Shown in pieces: positions 18,175 to 25,390 of a DNA stretch of 64,000 nucleotides. Under the pieces are notes generated by a model that saw only the letters and a program-made list of their open reading frames with translations, searched no databases and was not told where the DNA came from. The translations under genes were made by a program, and so were the position numbers. The stretch is taken from the NCBI RefSeq assembly GCF_018863235.1, contig NZ_JAHKRS010000001.1:663958-727957 (forward strand), in the 5' to 3' direction. Origin of the DNA: Pseudomaricurvus albidus. Lineage in GTDB: Bacteria > Pseudomonadota > Gammaproteobacteria > Pseudomonadales > Cellvibrionaceae. How positions within the stretch are numbered: the stretch's first letter is position 1; every line of letters begins with the position of its first letter.

Positions 18175-19380
18175 TTAATCCTCAAGAATAATTCTCAGGC
18201 CTACGAGTGAAGCCAAGGCGATGATGACTGTCCCAACAATGCTTAATTCAGAGGTAAACCGAGACCAGCTAAAATCTACGTCCACGCCTTTAATCTGTTG
18301 AATGTTGGGGTCAATGCCGCCACCAGAATTCAAATTGAAATCCAGTTGAGACATGGCTTGGTTTTGAAGGTCGCTAAAGACCTGATTGAATTCGTCCTGT
18401 TTATCCAAAAGCAAATTGGCGAGGTCAATTTTATAATTCCCATCGAAACCTTCCGGCTCTTCGAATTCACCTTCGCAACGGAGCTTCCACAACTGAATGA
18501 TAGTGGCACATTCAAAAGCGCTTCCTTCACACTGGACAGGATTTTTACAGCTTGCACCGCCAGAGACAGAGCCGTCTTCCTGTCCCTCTTCTTGGTCATC
18601 GGTCTGACCGTCGCCGTCACTGTCAGGTGAATAACCTTCTCCGGGTGCTGGTGGTGTTCCATTACCATCACCACCATTAGGGTGAGGGTCTACACCATTC
18701 GGAATATTGTCACCGTCACTGTCTGCGTCAGGGTCATTTTCATTAGGTACCCCGTCGCCATCGTGATCTTCTCCTGCGGGATCAGGTGTTGAATCACCGT
18801 TATCACAATCGCCCGGGCAGGGATTCGGAGGAGGGGCAGCACAATCTGGATCCATGCTGAATTGGCTATACTCTCCAGACTCACAAACCCCATTAGGTTC
18901 TGTGTCTTCTGGATCATCGGGTAATTGAGGATCGTCAGGGACAAACTCCGGACATTGATAGCTATAACACGCCCAGGCACCGTTATAGCACATCAATCCT
19001 TCGCCATTGTTCCCACACTCAGGTGTTTGCTCTGGTGGGACATCACACCCCGAAATACCGGTATAACTTACTGTACCGTCTTCACAAAAATAAGGTTCTG
19101 GAGCAGGAGGAGACTCACAAACAAATGTTTGTTGATTCCATATTTCAGGATCCTCACATGGCAAGCCATTTGACATGTAATAGCCATTGCCATCATTGGC
19201 GCCGTCACATTTCCACGGCCAACCGTTCATGTTCCATGTAGAACCAGCATAGGACATAGCATTGTTACAGGATGCTTTATCACCGTAAGAATAGTGATAT
19301 GTCCATGTACCAGTAGCATGAACCAATAATGAAAAAGAAGAAAACAACAGAACTAAAATATATTTCTTAAAATAAATCAT
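18175..19380 (-). CDS. Adsorption protein, pIII/CoaA-like
   Basis: A 401-residue secreted, C-terminally anchored protein. Signal peptide at residues 1-22, a Cys-rich N-terminal domain, a Pro/Asp-rich linker, three or four DxDxDG-type calcium-binding repeats (thrombospondin type 3-like, about residues 205-270), a Cys pair region, and a final membrane helix (about 378-397). This is the layout of inovirus pIII, which binds pilus and TolA-type receptors. The receptor cannot be inferred. Its ATG overlaps the stop of the 25-aa peptide. Confidence 0.85.
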   Translation of the reverse strand: MIYFKKYILVLLFSSFSLLVHATGTWTYHYSYGDKASCNNAMSYAGSTWNMNGWPWKCDGANDGNGYYMSNGLPCEDPEIWNQQTFVCESPPAPEPYFCEDGTVSYTGISGCDVPPEQTPECGNNGEGLMCYNGAWACYSYQCPEFVPDDPQLPDDPEDTEPNGVCESGEYSQFSMDPDCAAPPPNPCPGDCDNGDSTPDPAGEDHDGDGVPNENDPDADSDGDNIPNGVDPHPNGGDGNGTPPAPGEGYSPDSDGDGQTDDQEEGQEDGSVSGGASCKNPVQCEGSAFECATIIQLWKLRCEGEFEEPEGFDGNYKIDLANLLLDKQDEFNQVFSDLQNQAMSQLDFNLNSGGGIDPNIQQIKGVDVDFSWSRFTSELSIVGTVIIALASLVGLRIILED

Positions 19381-19454
19381 GAAATACGGCCGCAGTAGTA
19401 TCCAAATACAACACAGACGGTAGTAACAGACGCTAGCAATACGGCCGTAAACAT
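19377..19454 (-). CDS. 25-residue membrane peptide, candidate pVII/pIX-type coat protein
   Basis: A tiny frame of 25 codons with an excellent AAGGAG seven bases before its ATG at 19454. It is almost wholly hydrophobic (begins MFTAVLLASVTTV, ends YYCGRIS) and its TGA overlaps the ATG of the pIII-like gene, a sign of coupled translation. Filamentous phages encode 30-35-residue minor coat peptides of this kind next to the major coat gene. There is no sequence match I can name; the role is inferred from position and composition. Confidence 0.7.
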   Translation of the reverse strand: MFTAVLLASVTTVCVVFGYYCGRIS

Positions 19455-19463
19455 GACGACTCC

Positions 19464-19721
19464 TTACTTACGAGATAACAGAGACATCAGGAGAGTCACA
19501 CCACAGACAATGGCCACCAAGCCAATCAGGCCAGCCACAGCAGCAGTTACGTTGGTGTTAGCATCACCTTGAGCCGCAGTGATTTCAGCCGTATGGTCTG
19601 CCGCAAATACCATTGCGGAAGTCATAGCGGCAGTACCCGCTACCGCCAGCTTTGAACCAAAGCTTTTGGTTTTTTGCCAAACACCGTTTTTACCTTTTTG
19701 CATTTCGATCACTTGATCCAT
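19464..19721 (-). CDS. Major coat protein (pVIII/CoaB-like)
   Basis: An 85-residue precursor with a long basic signal peptide (about 1-41, MVFAA cleavage region). It matures to about 44-45 residues: an acidic N-terminal part (HTAEITAAQGDAN), a membrane helix (VAGLIGLVAIVCGVTLLMS) and a basic tail SLLSRK that contacts DNA. This is the exact layout of pVIII, and its position before the pIII-like gene matches CoaB of Pf1. AAGGTGA precedes the ATG. Confidence 0.93.
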   Translation of the reverse strand: MDQVIEMQKGKNGVWQKTKSFGSKLAVAGTAAMTSAMVFAADHTAEITAAQGDANTNVTAAVAGLIGLVAIVCGVTLLMSLLSRK

Positions 19722-19758
19722 GATTTTTCACCTTGAGTTATTGCCGCAAACAATTCTC

Positions 19759-20007
19759 TTATCGACGCGCTAATGTTCGCGCCACCATCCCGGCACCCAC
19801 TGACGTAATGAAAAACGCCAAATTGGAAGCCATGACCATCAAATAGACATCGGTATCCCAACCGAACAGATAATCAAACTGGGCAATAATGCTGGTCTCA
19901 ATTTCGGTCATTGAGACGGTTACCCAGTTATCACACTGAAGTGCACCTTCAGCCGATACGGTTAGATTTCCTTCGCAACTGTAAAAAGTACTCATATAAA
20001 GCGACAC
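19759..20007 (-). CDS. Small inovirus membrane protein
   Basis: An 82-residue product from GTG 20007, or 78 residues from the in-frame ATG 19995. Two Cys residues (FYSCEG, ALQCDN) precede an amphipathic stretch and one membrane segment (DVYLMVMASNLAFFITSVGAGMVA) with a basic end TLARR. It lies between the ssDNA-binding gene and the major coat gene, where Pf phages carry small minor-coat candidates. No specific family recognised. Confidence 0.7.
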   Translation of the reverse strand: MSLYMSTFYSCEGNLTVSAEGALQCDNWVTVSMTEIETSIIAQFDYLFGWDTDVYLMVMASNLAFFITSVGAGMVARTLARR

Positions 20008-20086
20008 TCACCCTATTGCTTGCGGCATTGAATGTAAGCGAGTGAATGCCGCTTTATATGACCCCGCTGTGCAGGGTCACGGTTGC

Positions 20087-20407
20087 TTAACTGGCTTTCT
20101 GTTGAGTTGGAGCCGGTTTGGCTGGTTGTGGAAAATCCAGCTTGAAGCAGTGCTGTCCCATCTTGCCGCCAGCTGCTTTTTTGAGACGTACATGCATATC
20201 AACAGGGCAGGGGTAGGCAGGGGCTTTCAGATCTTTGTACACCTGCTCATCACAGGCGATTTTCATCAGGACGATGCCCTTTGCGTTTTCTTCAGCTTCA
20301 TTGACCACAGGCTGGCCAACATACAAAGAGGCATACACTTGACCGCCATCCATACGAGCGATGGAGGCACCGTACAATTCACATTTCAAAACTTGACCAA
20401 TAGACAT
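20087..20407 (-). CDS. Probable phage single-stranded DNA-binding protein (pV-like)
   Basis: A 106-residue soluble protein, beta-strand-rich in its first 80 residues with a Pro/Ala-rich flexible tail (PQPAKPAPTQQKAS). AAGGAAAA precedes its ATG. In Pf phages the gene at the head of the coat module codes for the ssDNA-binding protein that coats the genome before assembly. Size and position fit that role; the sequence itself is not one I can match to Pf1 pV. Confidence 0.6.
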   Translation of the reverse strand: MSIGQVLKCELYGASIARMDGGQVYASLYVGQPVVNEAEENAKGIVLMKIACDEQVYKDLKAPAYPCPVDMHVRLKKAAGGKMGQHCFKLDFPQPAKPAPTQQKAS

Positions 20408-20455
20408 GATGATTTTCCTTTTCAGTAATGTGCCTGATAGTGTCTAAATTCCGCG

Positions 20456-20764
20456 TCAGGCACTGGCCGCAGAATTGTTGAAGAAAGATCGACCCGAGAG
20501 CCAACGCCCCACTATGCGTTTCTCCGGCACCTCAGGCCGATAAATCGGTGACTGACCTAACAGCAGGTCAGATTCATGGCCTACCGCCACATGGGCAGCC
20601 AGGCAGCAACCGGCCATGTAATAGATGCGTTCTACTCGGTGTGATTTGCCGTAGTGCTTAATGAAGGACAGACAGGAGTTCATTAGGGCGATGCAGTCGG
20701 TCATAGACCGGGTTGCCAGGTACACACGGATATCGAGAAACAGGTTACGGCGATCAAGATTCAT
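20456..20764 (-). CDS. Uncharacterised inovirus early protein
   Basis: A 102-residue protein from ATG 20764, which overlaps the end of the upstream HTH gene by 11 bp. It is soluble and mixed helical (MNLDRRNLFLDIRVYLATRS at the start), with several Cys and His. Pf-type phages carry unassigned small genes at this place. No family or function recognised. Confidence 0.7.
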   Translation of the reverse strand: MNLDRRNLFLDIRVYLATRSMTDCIALMNSCLSFIKHYGKSHRVERIYYMAGCCLAAHVAVGHESDLLLGQSPIYRPEVPEKRIVGRWLSGRSFFNNSAASA

Positions 20765-20993
20765 TGAAGTCACCCCGCTGGAAGATGGTTTTGCCACGCT
20801 TCACAGCATCCATGTAGCTCACTACATCAATGAAGCGTTGACGGCCGATTTTGACGGTAGGAATGGTTTGGTTTTCTACCCAGCCACGGACTGTGTCAGG
20901 GGTGACGCCTATCCAACTGGCGAATTGGGTTTGGCTGGATACCGGCGGGAGCACGGCATTGTGTATGGGAGCCTTGAGGTCTACTGAATCCAT
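20754..20993 (-). CDS. Helix-turn-helix regulator, excisionase-like
   Basis: A 79-residue DNA-binding protein. The segment TQFASWIGVTPDTVRGWVEN followed by a strand-turn (PTVKIGRQRFIDV) is an excisionase/AlpA-type winged HTH. In Pf phages the first leftward gene (XisF-type) both excises the prophage and activates replication genes. It is divergent from the repressor-like gene at 21134, with a palindromic operator region between them. Confidence 0.8.
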   Translation of the reverse strand: MDSVDLKAPIHNAVLPPVSSQTQFASWIGVTPDTVRGWVENQTIPTVKIGRQRFIDVVSYMDAVKRGKTIFQRGDFNES

Positions 20994-21073
20994 TTTTCGT
21001 TCCTTTCCTACCTGTGTGCTCTGGTTGCTTTTGGAACCTCACTGAGCCACACTAAAAACAATTTAAACCGTAT

Positions 21074-21130
21074 GCGTAAAATATTAACGCGTACATAATT
21101 ACCGCGCAATATATTTACGCGTAAAATATT
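21074..21130. promoter_or_regulatory. Prophage lysogeny control region with repeated operators
   Basis: Between the divergent xis-like and repressor-like genes, GCGTAAAATATT occurs at 21074-21085 and again at 21119-21130. The inverted form AATATATTTACGC is at 21109-21121, giving the palindrome TTTACGCGTAAA at 21114-21125. Such repeated palindromes are the expected binding sites of a small phage repressor. The second copy ends three bases from the repressor ATG. Confidence 0.65.
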
Positions 21131-21133
21131 TTT

Positions 21134-21409
21134 ATGATCAAAGACCGGTTAATAGAGCTGATAGATCGCGAGTGCCCAAACGAAAGGACAAAGAACAAGG
21201 ACTTCGAACAAAAGACGGGTATTAAGAAAGAAACAGTTCGAGCAATCTGTAACAACAGACAGCGAATTAATGAAGAGCATATTCAGGCGATAGCTGCAGC
21301 TTTTCCTGAATATAAGCACTGGCTTGTGTTCGGAGAGGAATTGCCTGAAGTAGGGCAAATTAGTCCAATGACTAAGGCCACGCAGGAAAACTACAAAGCA
21401 CAGGGTTAG
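21134..21409 (+). CDS. Repressor-like DNA-binding protein
   Basis: A 91-residue protein with an XRE/CI-like helix-turn-helix (KDFEQKTGIKKETVRAICNNRQRINEEH) and the typical follow-on AIAAAFPEYKHWLVFGEELPEVGQISP. It is divergent from the excisionase-like gene, so it likely keeps the prophage silent. No ribosome-binding site is visible in the ten bases before the ATG and operator sequence runs almost to the start, so the message may be near-leaderless. Confidence 0.8.
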   Translation: MIKDRLIELIDRECPNERTKNKDFEQKTGIKKETVRAICNNRQRINEEHIQAIAAAFPEYKHWLVFGEELPEVGQISPMTKATQENYKAQG

Positions 21410-21529
21410 GCTATAGAATAGCCTTAAGGATAAGGAATCGTTGGGAAAAGCAATAAATACAGGGGCTGTAGTATTCCAATACAGCCGTGATTTTGCCTAT
21501 TAAAACAAATCAGTATTCAAGGATGAAAT

Positions 21530-21706
21530 ATGAGCTTAGTAATAAACAGGGTAGACGGAAGTTCCGTTATCTTTATATTAAGTTCCGGTGAGCAGATAGA
21601 AGTTAAAGCTTGTCGGGAAGGAAATAAAACCAAATTAGTAATAGACGCCCCTGAATCCGTTAATGTGATTAGGAACGAGTTAGTTGAATATATAGAAATG
21701 AAGTAA
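21530..21706 (+). CDS. CsrA-like RNA-binding protein carried by the prophage
   Basis: A 58-residue frame with AAGGA six bases before its ATG. The end KLVIDAPESVNVIRNEL aligns with the CsrA signature RIGVNAPKEVSVHREEI, keeping the RNA-contacting Arg of the HREE element. The start LVINRVDGSSV aligns with LILTRRVGETL, keeping one of the two Arg. The middle strands (GEQIEVKA) also fit. CsrA dimers bind GGA motifs near ribosome sites and control motility, biofilm and carbon storage. This diverged copy may retune host or phage mRNAs; that is inference. Confidence 0.75.
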   Translation: MSLVINRVDGSSVIFILSSGEQIEVKACREGNKTKLVIDAPESVNVIRNELVEYIEMK

Positions 21707-21906
21707 AAGTCTGACTCTAATTTTGGCGTTTATTCATTAAAAAATATCAACGCTATTTTAAATGGAATAGTGAAATCATGGATGAAAGCGATTATATCCT
21801 GAAGATTGTCTCCATTCCTTGAAGCTTCAAATTAAAACCTTTTCTTAAGTCATAGACACACATTAACTCAATATTTCCATCGTTCGTGGCTAAATGGATA
21901 TAGTCA

Positions 21907-23208
21907 GTGTTGAAATTTATTAAGATGATGAATAATTATATTTTCTCCAAAATTAGAAATTCAGAGCGGTTGTCTGGACTTTTTTTTAAGTCTTATTTTT
22001 GGCTGATTAAAGCCCACATTAAAAACCTTAAAAAAATTTGCAACAGGCATGAAGCAGTAATTTTTTATAATGCTTATTTATTTACAGTCAAACGGTTCCC
22101 AGATAAAAAACTTTCTGAATGCCTGGATTATGCCTCGCCAGCTACTTTGTTTTTATTAAATTTTAGAGAGCTATCTGACACAAAATACACAAGAAATTCT
22201 CAGATTGATGAAGTAATAAATTATATCGAAAACAATAGGAAGCTAAGAAGATTGATTTGTGATTATCATCAAATTAAAGCCCTCATCGTGAAGACGGTAC
22301 ATTTTGATGAATCTTACTCAGAAACTATTGAGAAACATGAAAAATATGCAAAAGAAATCTATATTGACTTAAGAATTATAGATAATAAAAATATAGGAAA
22401 AGTTGATAGAGAGATTAAGAAAGAATTAAAACATATAAAGAATTTAACAAAATCCACTACTAAAGAAAAAGTAGAATTAGAAGGTTTGAAAAAATTTAAA
22501 CCTATAAAATTAAGATCCCAGCACTTGACCTTCGCGATCACGTTGTTTTCAACATTATTTATTTTAAGTGGGTATCTCTACAATAAAATTTTATTTTCTC
22601 TACTTGGTATATCCGTTGATGACTTTTTTAGTGTACCCGATTACATATCAACAAGTACTAACATTATAGCTACTACTGTATGGTCGCTCTTTTTTGGCGG
22701 AATAGTATTTTTATATGGACTAAGAAGTGACGCCTCATTAACAACTCACAACGAGCAATTTGGAAAAGAAGAGGATGAGGATAAAAGCAATCAAAGGTTG
22801 TTGCTAGTTATATTATTTATAAGCACATTCTTAGGTGCTGGATATTATTTGTCGGGAAGTGTTGAGCCAAAGCTGGTGGCGGCCATAATTATGTTAGTGC
22901 TTGTGCAGATCTATATTCAAATACCAGATTGGAAATATATCAAGAATAGAGTTGCGTTTAGGGTTTTTGGGCTGGCAATAATAACAAGTGTTACACAAGT
23001 ATCGACAATAGCAATAGAACAAATTGAGGATGTAAAAAATCCTAGTTATAAAGGTCGGTATTATATAAAACTTTCTGATCCGAACATGAAAAATAAATTT
23101 GATCAGTTCTTTTCAGCAAACTCTGAGTTCGTCTTTTTGTGGAATACCAAATATCAAGTAGTAAAGGTCATACCTAAAAGATTCGTAATGGAATACACCC
23201 CTCAGTAG
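21907..23208 (+). CDS. Large multi-pass membrane protein, phage cargo, unknown
   Basis: About 433 residues from GTG 21907 (ATGs at 21925 and 21928 are alternatives). Residues 1-200 are soluble, Lys-rich and helical; about five membrane helices lie between roughly 205 and 375; the C-terminal 60 residues are soluble again. The DNA is very AT-rich, unlike the phage core, and sits in the variable arm. No family recognised. Superinfection exclusion or an abortive-infection effector would fit such a position, but nothing in the sequence proves it. Confidence 0.75.
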   Translation: MLKFIKMMNNYIFSKIRNSERLSGLFFKSYFWLIKAHIKNLKKICNRHEAVIFYNAYLFTVKRFPDKKLSECLDYASPATLFLLNFRELSDTKYTRNSQIDEVINYIENNRKLRRLICDYHQIKALIVKTVHFDESYSETIEKHEKYAKEIYIDLRIIDNKNIGKVDREIKKELKHIKNLTKSTTKEKVELEGLKKFKPIKLRSQHLTFAITLFSTLFILSGYLYNKILFSLLGISVDDFFSVPDYISTSTNIIATTVWSLFFGGIVFLYGLRSDASLTTHNEQFGKEEDEDKSNQRLLLVILFISTFLGAGYYLSGSVEPKLVAAIIMLVLVQIYIQIPDWKYIKNRVAFRVFGLAIITSVTQVSTIAIEQIEDVKNPSYKGRYYIKLSDPNMKNKFDQFFSANSEFVFLWNTKYQVVKVIPKRFVMEYTPQ

Positions 23209-23414
23209 TTTTTTCTTTAATTACTTAGTTGAGAGGGGCGCTACTTAGCTTAGCTGGATATCTGCTCTTAGCACAGCGAATGACGAGTGTGATCTTGAAT
23301 ACAAAATCCGCAGTTAGAAAAAACAGATTGCGCTCAATTATGATTCTCGCCCGTTAATATGCTTCTCATTGCCATGAGTGCATCCATTAATAACTTGGTC
23401 AACGGCGAGATAGA

Positions 23415-23993
23415 TTAAGACGTCACAACAGTGTACATAGTTACATACTGAGCCTGATCAACACATTCTCGAATAGGTAAAATAGAAAAACCATGCTTTT
23501 CATAATGAGCTATCAAGGAAGGAGTATCCTCGCACTCTAAAACAATCATCCTTCCACCTATTAAGGCCCTTACTTGGTCTATTATCGAAAATATTTCTTG
23601 AAGGATTTCTTCTAGGGATATTAGATCGGGCGGGCAATTGTCATTTTTACCTAGCTGGCCAATTAGGTGGCCATTAATTGACGTGGCGTTTTTGTTAAAG
23701 CCATCCATTCTTTTTACAGCACTTAGGCTAACATTAAAACTTTCAAGGTCAATATTTTTAGACGCGATTGTAAAGTAAGCTAAGACGTCGCCCTCGAAAG
23801 AGGGCTCAGATCCTATTATTAAGTAGGTTCTTGACTTATCTGCTTTTTCAAATCTAATAGCTTTTGCAGGATCGATCAGGAAATCCTGAACATCTTTATT
23901 GCGTGGGCATGAAAAAGTAGAAAGAATGGTCAGAGCTTCCTCTTCTCCGACCTCAAAAATTAGGTCTTTAAGTGAGACAACTTCCGTTTCAAT
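23415..23993 (-). CDS. GNAT-fold acetyltransferase-like protein, no AUG start
   Basis: A 192-codon open frame. The C-terminal half has GNAT features: RALIGGRMIVLECEDTPSLIAHYEKHGFSIL, where the Tyr-x-x-x-Gly-Phe element is characteristic. The frame opens after a stop at 24006-24008 and contains no ATG, GTG or TTG before the internal ATG at 23708. By length and overlap with the upstream small gene, ATT at 23993 is the likeliest start. Type II toxin-antitoxin systems include such acetyltransferases. The acetyl-CoA P-loop is weak, so activity is uncertain. Confidence 0.7.
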   Translation of the reverse strand: METEVVSLKDLIFEVGEEEALTILSTFSCPRNKDVQDFLIDPAKAIRFEKADKSRTYLIIGSEPSFEGDVLAYFTIASKNIDLESFNVSLSAVKRMDGFNKNATSINGHLIGQLGKNDNCPPDLISLEEILQEIFSIIDQVRALIGGRMIVLECEDTPSLIAHYEKHGFSILPIRECVDQAQYVTMYTVVTS

Positions 23994-24136
23994 AACGCTA
24001 TACCCTTACTATTATCTCGGGAGCTATTGCGTTTTTTAATGACTACAGGACGAGGTTTGTCCAAGTCTTCACGCAAGCGAGCAAGGGCGGTAGGATCAGA
24101 CACAACAAAGCGACGATCAAAAGACGTAGTAGCCAT
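23960..24136 (-). CDS. Small antitoxin-like partner of the GNAT-fold gene
   Basis: A 58-residue frame with a strong AAGGAGG before the ATG at 24136, beginning MATTSFDRRFVVSDPTALARL and ending KGIALLKRKLSHLKT. Short proteins with this SFDR-FVV start are found upstream of GNAT-domain genes in bacteria and are treated as candidate antitoxins. It overlaps the GNAT frame by 34 bases, so the two are translated together. DNA binding is not evident from the sequence. Confidence 0.7.
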   Translation of the reverse strand: MATTSFDRRFVVSDPTALARLREDLDKPRPVVIKKRNSSRDNSKGIALLKRKLSHLKT

Positions 24137-24499
24137 ACACCCTCCTTTAAAAAATTAATGTAGTATACAAAATAATGTGTAAAGCAATTCTTTTACAGTA
24201 TATCTAAAAACAGACCTTTGTAATAGATTGGCTTTACCGAAAGTGAGTAAAATTTGTACTTTGTGAGTTCTAAATAAAAGCCTACATTAAGCTAAAATCT
24301 ATAACCTATTGATTTTATTGATTTTATTGATTTTATTAGTTGTATTTGTTAGTTAAAGGTAGGCCAAGAAGCAGAGGCATCTAAGTAAAACGTACAGTTA
24401 AAGTACATTCTATATGTTTAAATGTGTTCCATTGGGGATATAAAGCTACCTAACTCCTTGAAATATAAGGAATATGGGTGAGTGAGGTAGGCCTGTAAA
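24137..24499. other. AT-rich spacer before attR with 9-bp tandem repeat
   Basis: No gene seen. ATTGATTTT is repeated three times in tandem at 24308-24334, with a partial fourth. The promoter for the antitoxin-like gene should lie at the left end, where a TATAC-containing AT stretch is found. Confidence 0.5.
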
Positions 24500-24548
24500 G
24501 GATTGAAAATCCCCGTGTCGGTGGTTCGATTCCGCCTCCGGGCACCAT
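24500..24548 (+). repeat. attR: right copy of 49-bp tRNA-Phe direct repeat
   Basis: Identical over 49 bp to 13760-13808. It marks the right edge of the prophage; the flanking bases on both sides differ. Confidence 0.95.
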
Positions 24549-24555
24549 CTTTTAG

Positions 24556-24586
24556 AAGGTCATGCAGCGATGTATGGCCTTTTTTT
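24556..24586 (+). terminator. Original tRNA-Phe terminator, displaced by the prophage
   Basis: AAGGTCAT (24556-24563) and ATGGCCTT (24574-24581) pair, with one G-T, and are followed by a T run. It lies eight bases after the attR copy of the tRNA end, where the terminator of the uninterrupted gene would be. Confidence 0.7.
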
Positions 24587-24687
24587 GTGTCTGAAATTTA
24601 TGGTCTGGTGATTGGGTTACCGGAGGCAGTATCGAACCCAGGATAAGTCGGTGGTTTCCTGAGGTTGCTGATATAAATGGTGAGGTC

Positions 24688-24739
24688 AGGTAAACGTGGA
24701 TGGATAGCCGACTCAAGTGACATAATGTTCATCTGACAC
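24688..24739 (+). repeat. Dispersed repeat copy A, upstream of the HEPN gene
   Basis: Shares GGTAAACGTGGA, then CAAGTGACATAATG, then CTGACAC with copy B at 27532-27581, with the same spacing. It lies just before the HEPN gene's ribosome site. Confidence 0.7.
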
Positions 24740-24761
24740 TATATATTTTAGAGAAGGGAAT

Positions 24762-25304
24762 ATGTCACAAGCACTGAGCTCTTTTGAGCATGGAATAAAA
24801 GACGCAGAAGAGCTCCTTGCTCATTTCGACGCGATCAACTGCAATCCACCACCGGCCAATGCTGAGGTGTTAAAACGTGCGGGCTTAGTAATGGCTCTAA
24901 CTGCGTGGGAAACCTACGTTGAGGACCGCATCACAGAGGCAATGGAGAAGCGCTTAGCCGTTGTGTCAGGAAGTTACGTGGGAGAATTTATTCAGAAGAA
25001 ATTGCAACTAGAGCTAAAGCAGTTTCATAACCCAACCTCAGACAAAACCAAAAAGATCTTTCAGGATTATCTAGACCTGGACGTAACATCAGCATGGTCA
25101 TGGGCAAATATGACTCCTGATACAGCACGGAGGTCCTTAAACAAGTGGATTTCCAAACGCGGAGATGCTGTCCATCGCTCGAAGCCGATTAATAACGGAT
25201 CACCAGCTGCTCATTTGATTAAGAAAGACGAATTGGAAAAGGTAATTCGGTTCTTGAGGGAGTTGGTTCGTGTAACGGATGAGTATCTTGAGACAAATCT
25301 CTAA
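24762..25304 (+). CDS. HEPN-domain protein (RiboL-PSP-HEPN-like)
   Basis: A 180-residue all-helical protein starting at ATG 24762 (GAAGGGAA upstream). The C-terminal half carries the HEPN R-x4-H motif, RGDAVH at residues 133-138, after a helix with an acidic residue pair. The N-terminal helix region (VMALTAWETYVEDRITEAM) is typical of stand-alone MAE_28990/RiboL-PSP HEPN proteins. Such HEPN proteins are RNases in many defence and toxin systems. No nucleotidyltransferase partner is adjacent, so whether it is part of a system is open. Confidence 0.75.
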   Translation: MSQALSSFEHGIKDAEELLAHFDAINCNPPPANAEVLKRAGLVMALTAWETYVEDRITEAMEKRLAVVSGSYVGEFIQKKLQLELKQFHNPTSDKTKKIFQDYLDLDVTSAWSWANMTPDTARRSLNKWISKRGDAVHRSKPINNGSPAAHLIKKDELEKVIRFLRELVRVTDEYLETNL

Positions 25305-25390
25305 CAATTAGCGCTAGTACTCGCCTGATAGTCGACGGAATTTCAAGGTAGTTAGTAGTTTAATAGGATCAGTAAACGGAAAATAACATC

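Larger units (their letters stand above)
13760..24548. mobile_element. Pf-like inovirus (filamentous phage) prophage in tRNA-Phe
   Basis: About 10.74 kb between two 49-bp tRNA-derived direct repeats. It contains a tyrosine integrase at the tRNA end and an inovirus structural/assembly module (major coat protein, pIII-like adhesin, pVI-like DUF2523, Zot/pI ATPase) with Rep, in the same relative order as Pf1/Pf4 of Pseudomonas. The right third (21.4-24.5 kb) is AT-rich and holds cargo. All core frames are intact, so the phage could be active. The two arms differ clearly in base composition. Confidence 0.92.
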
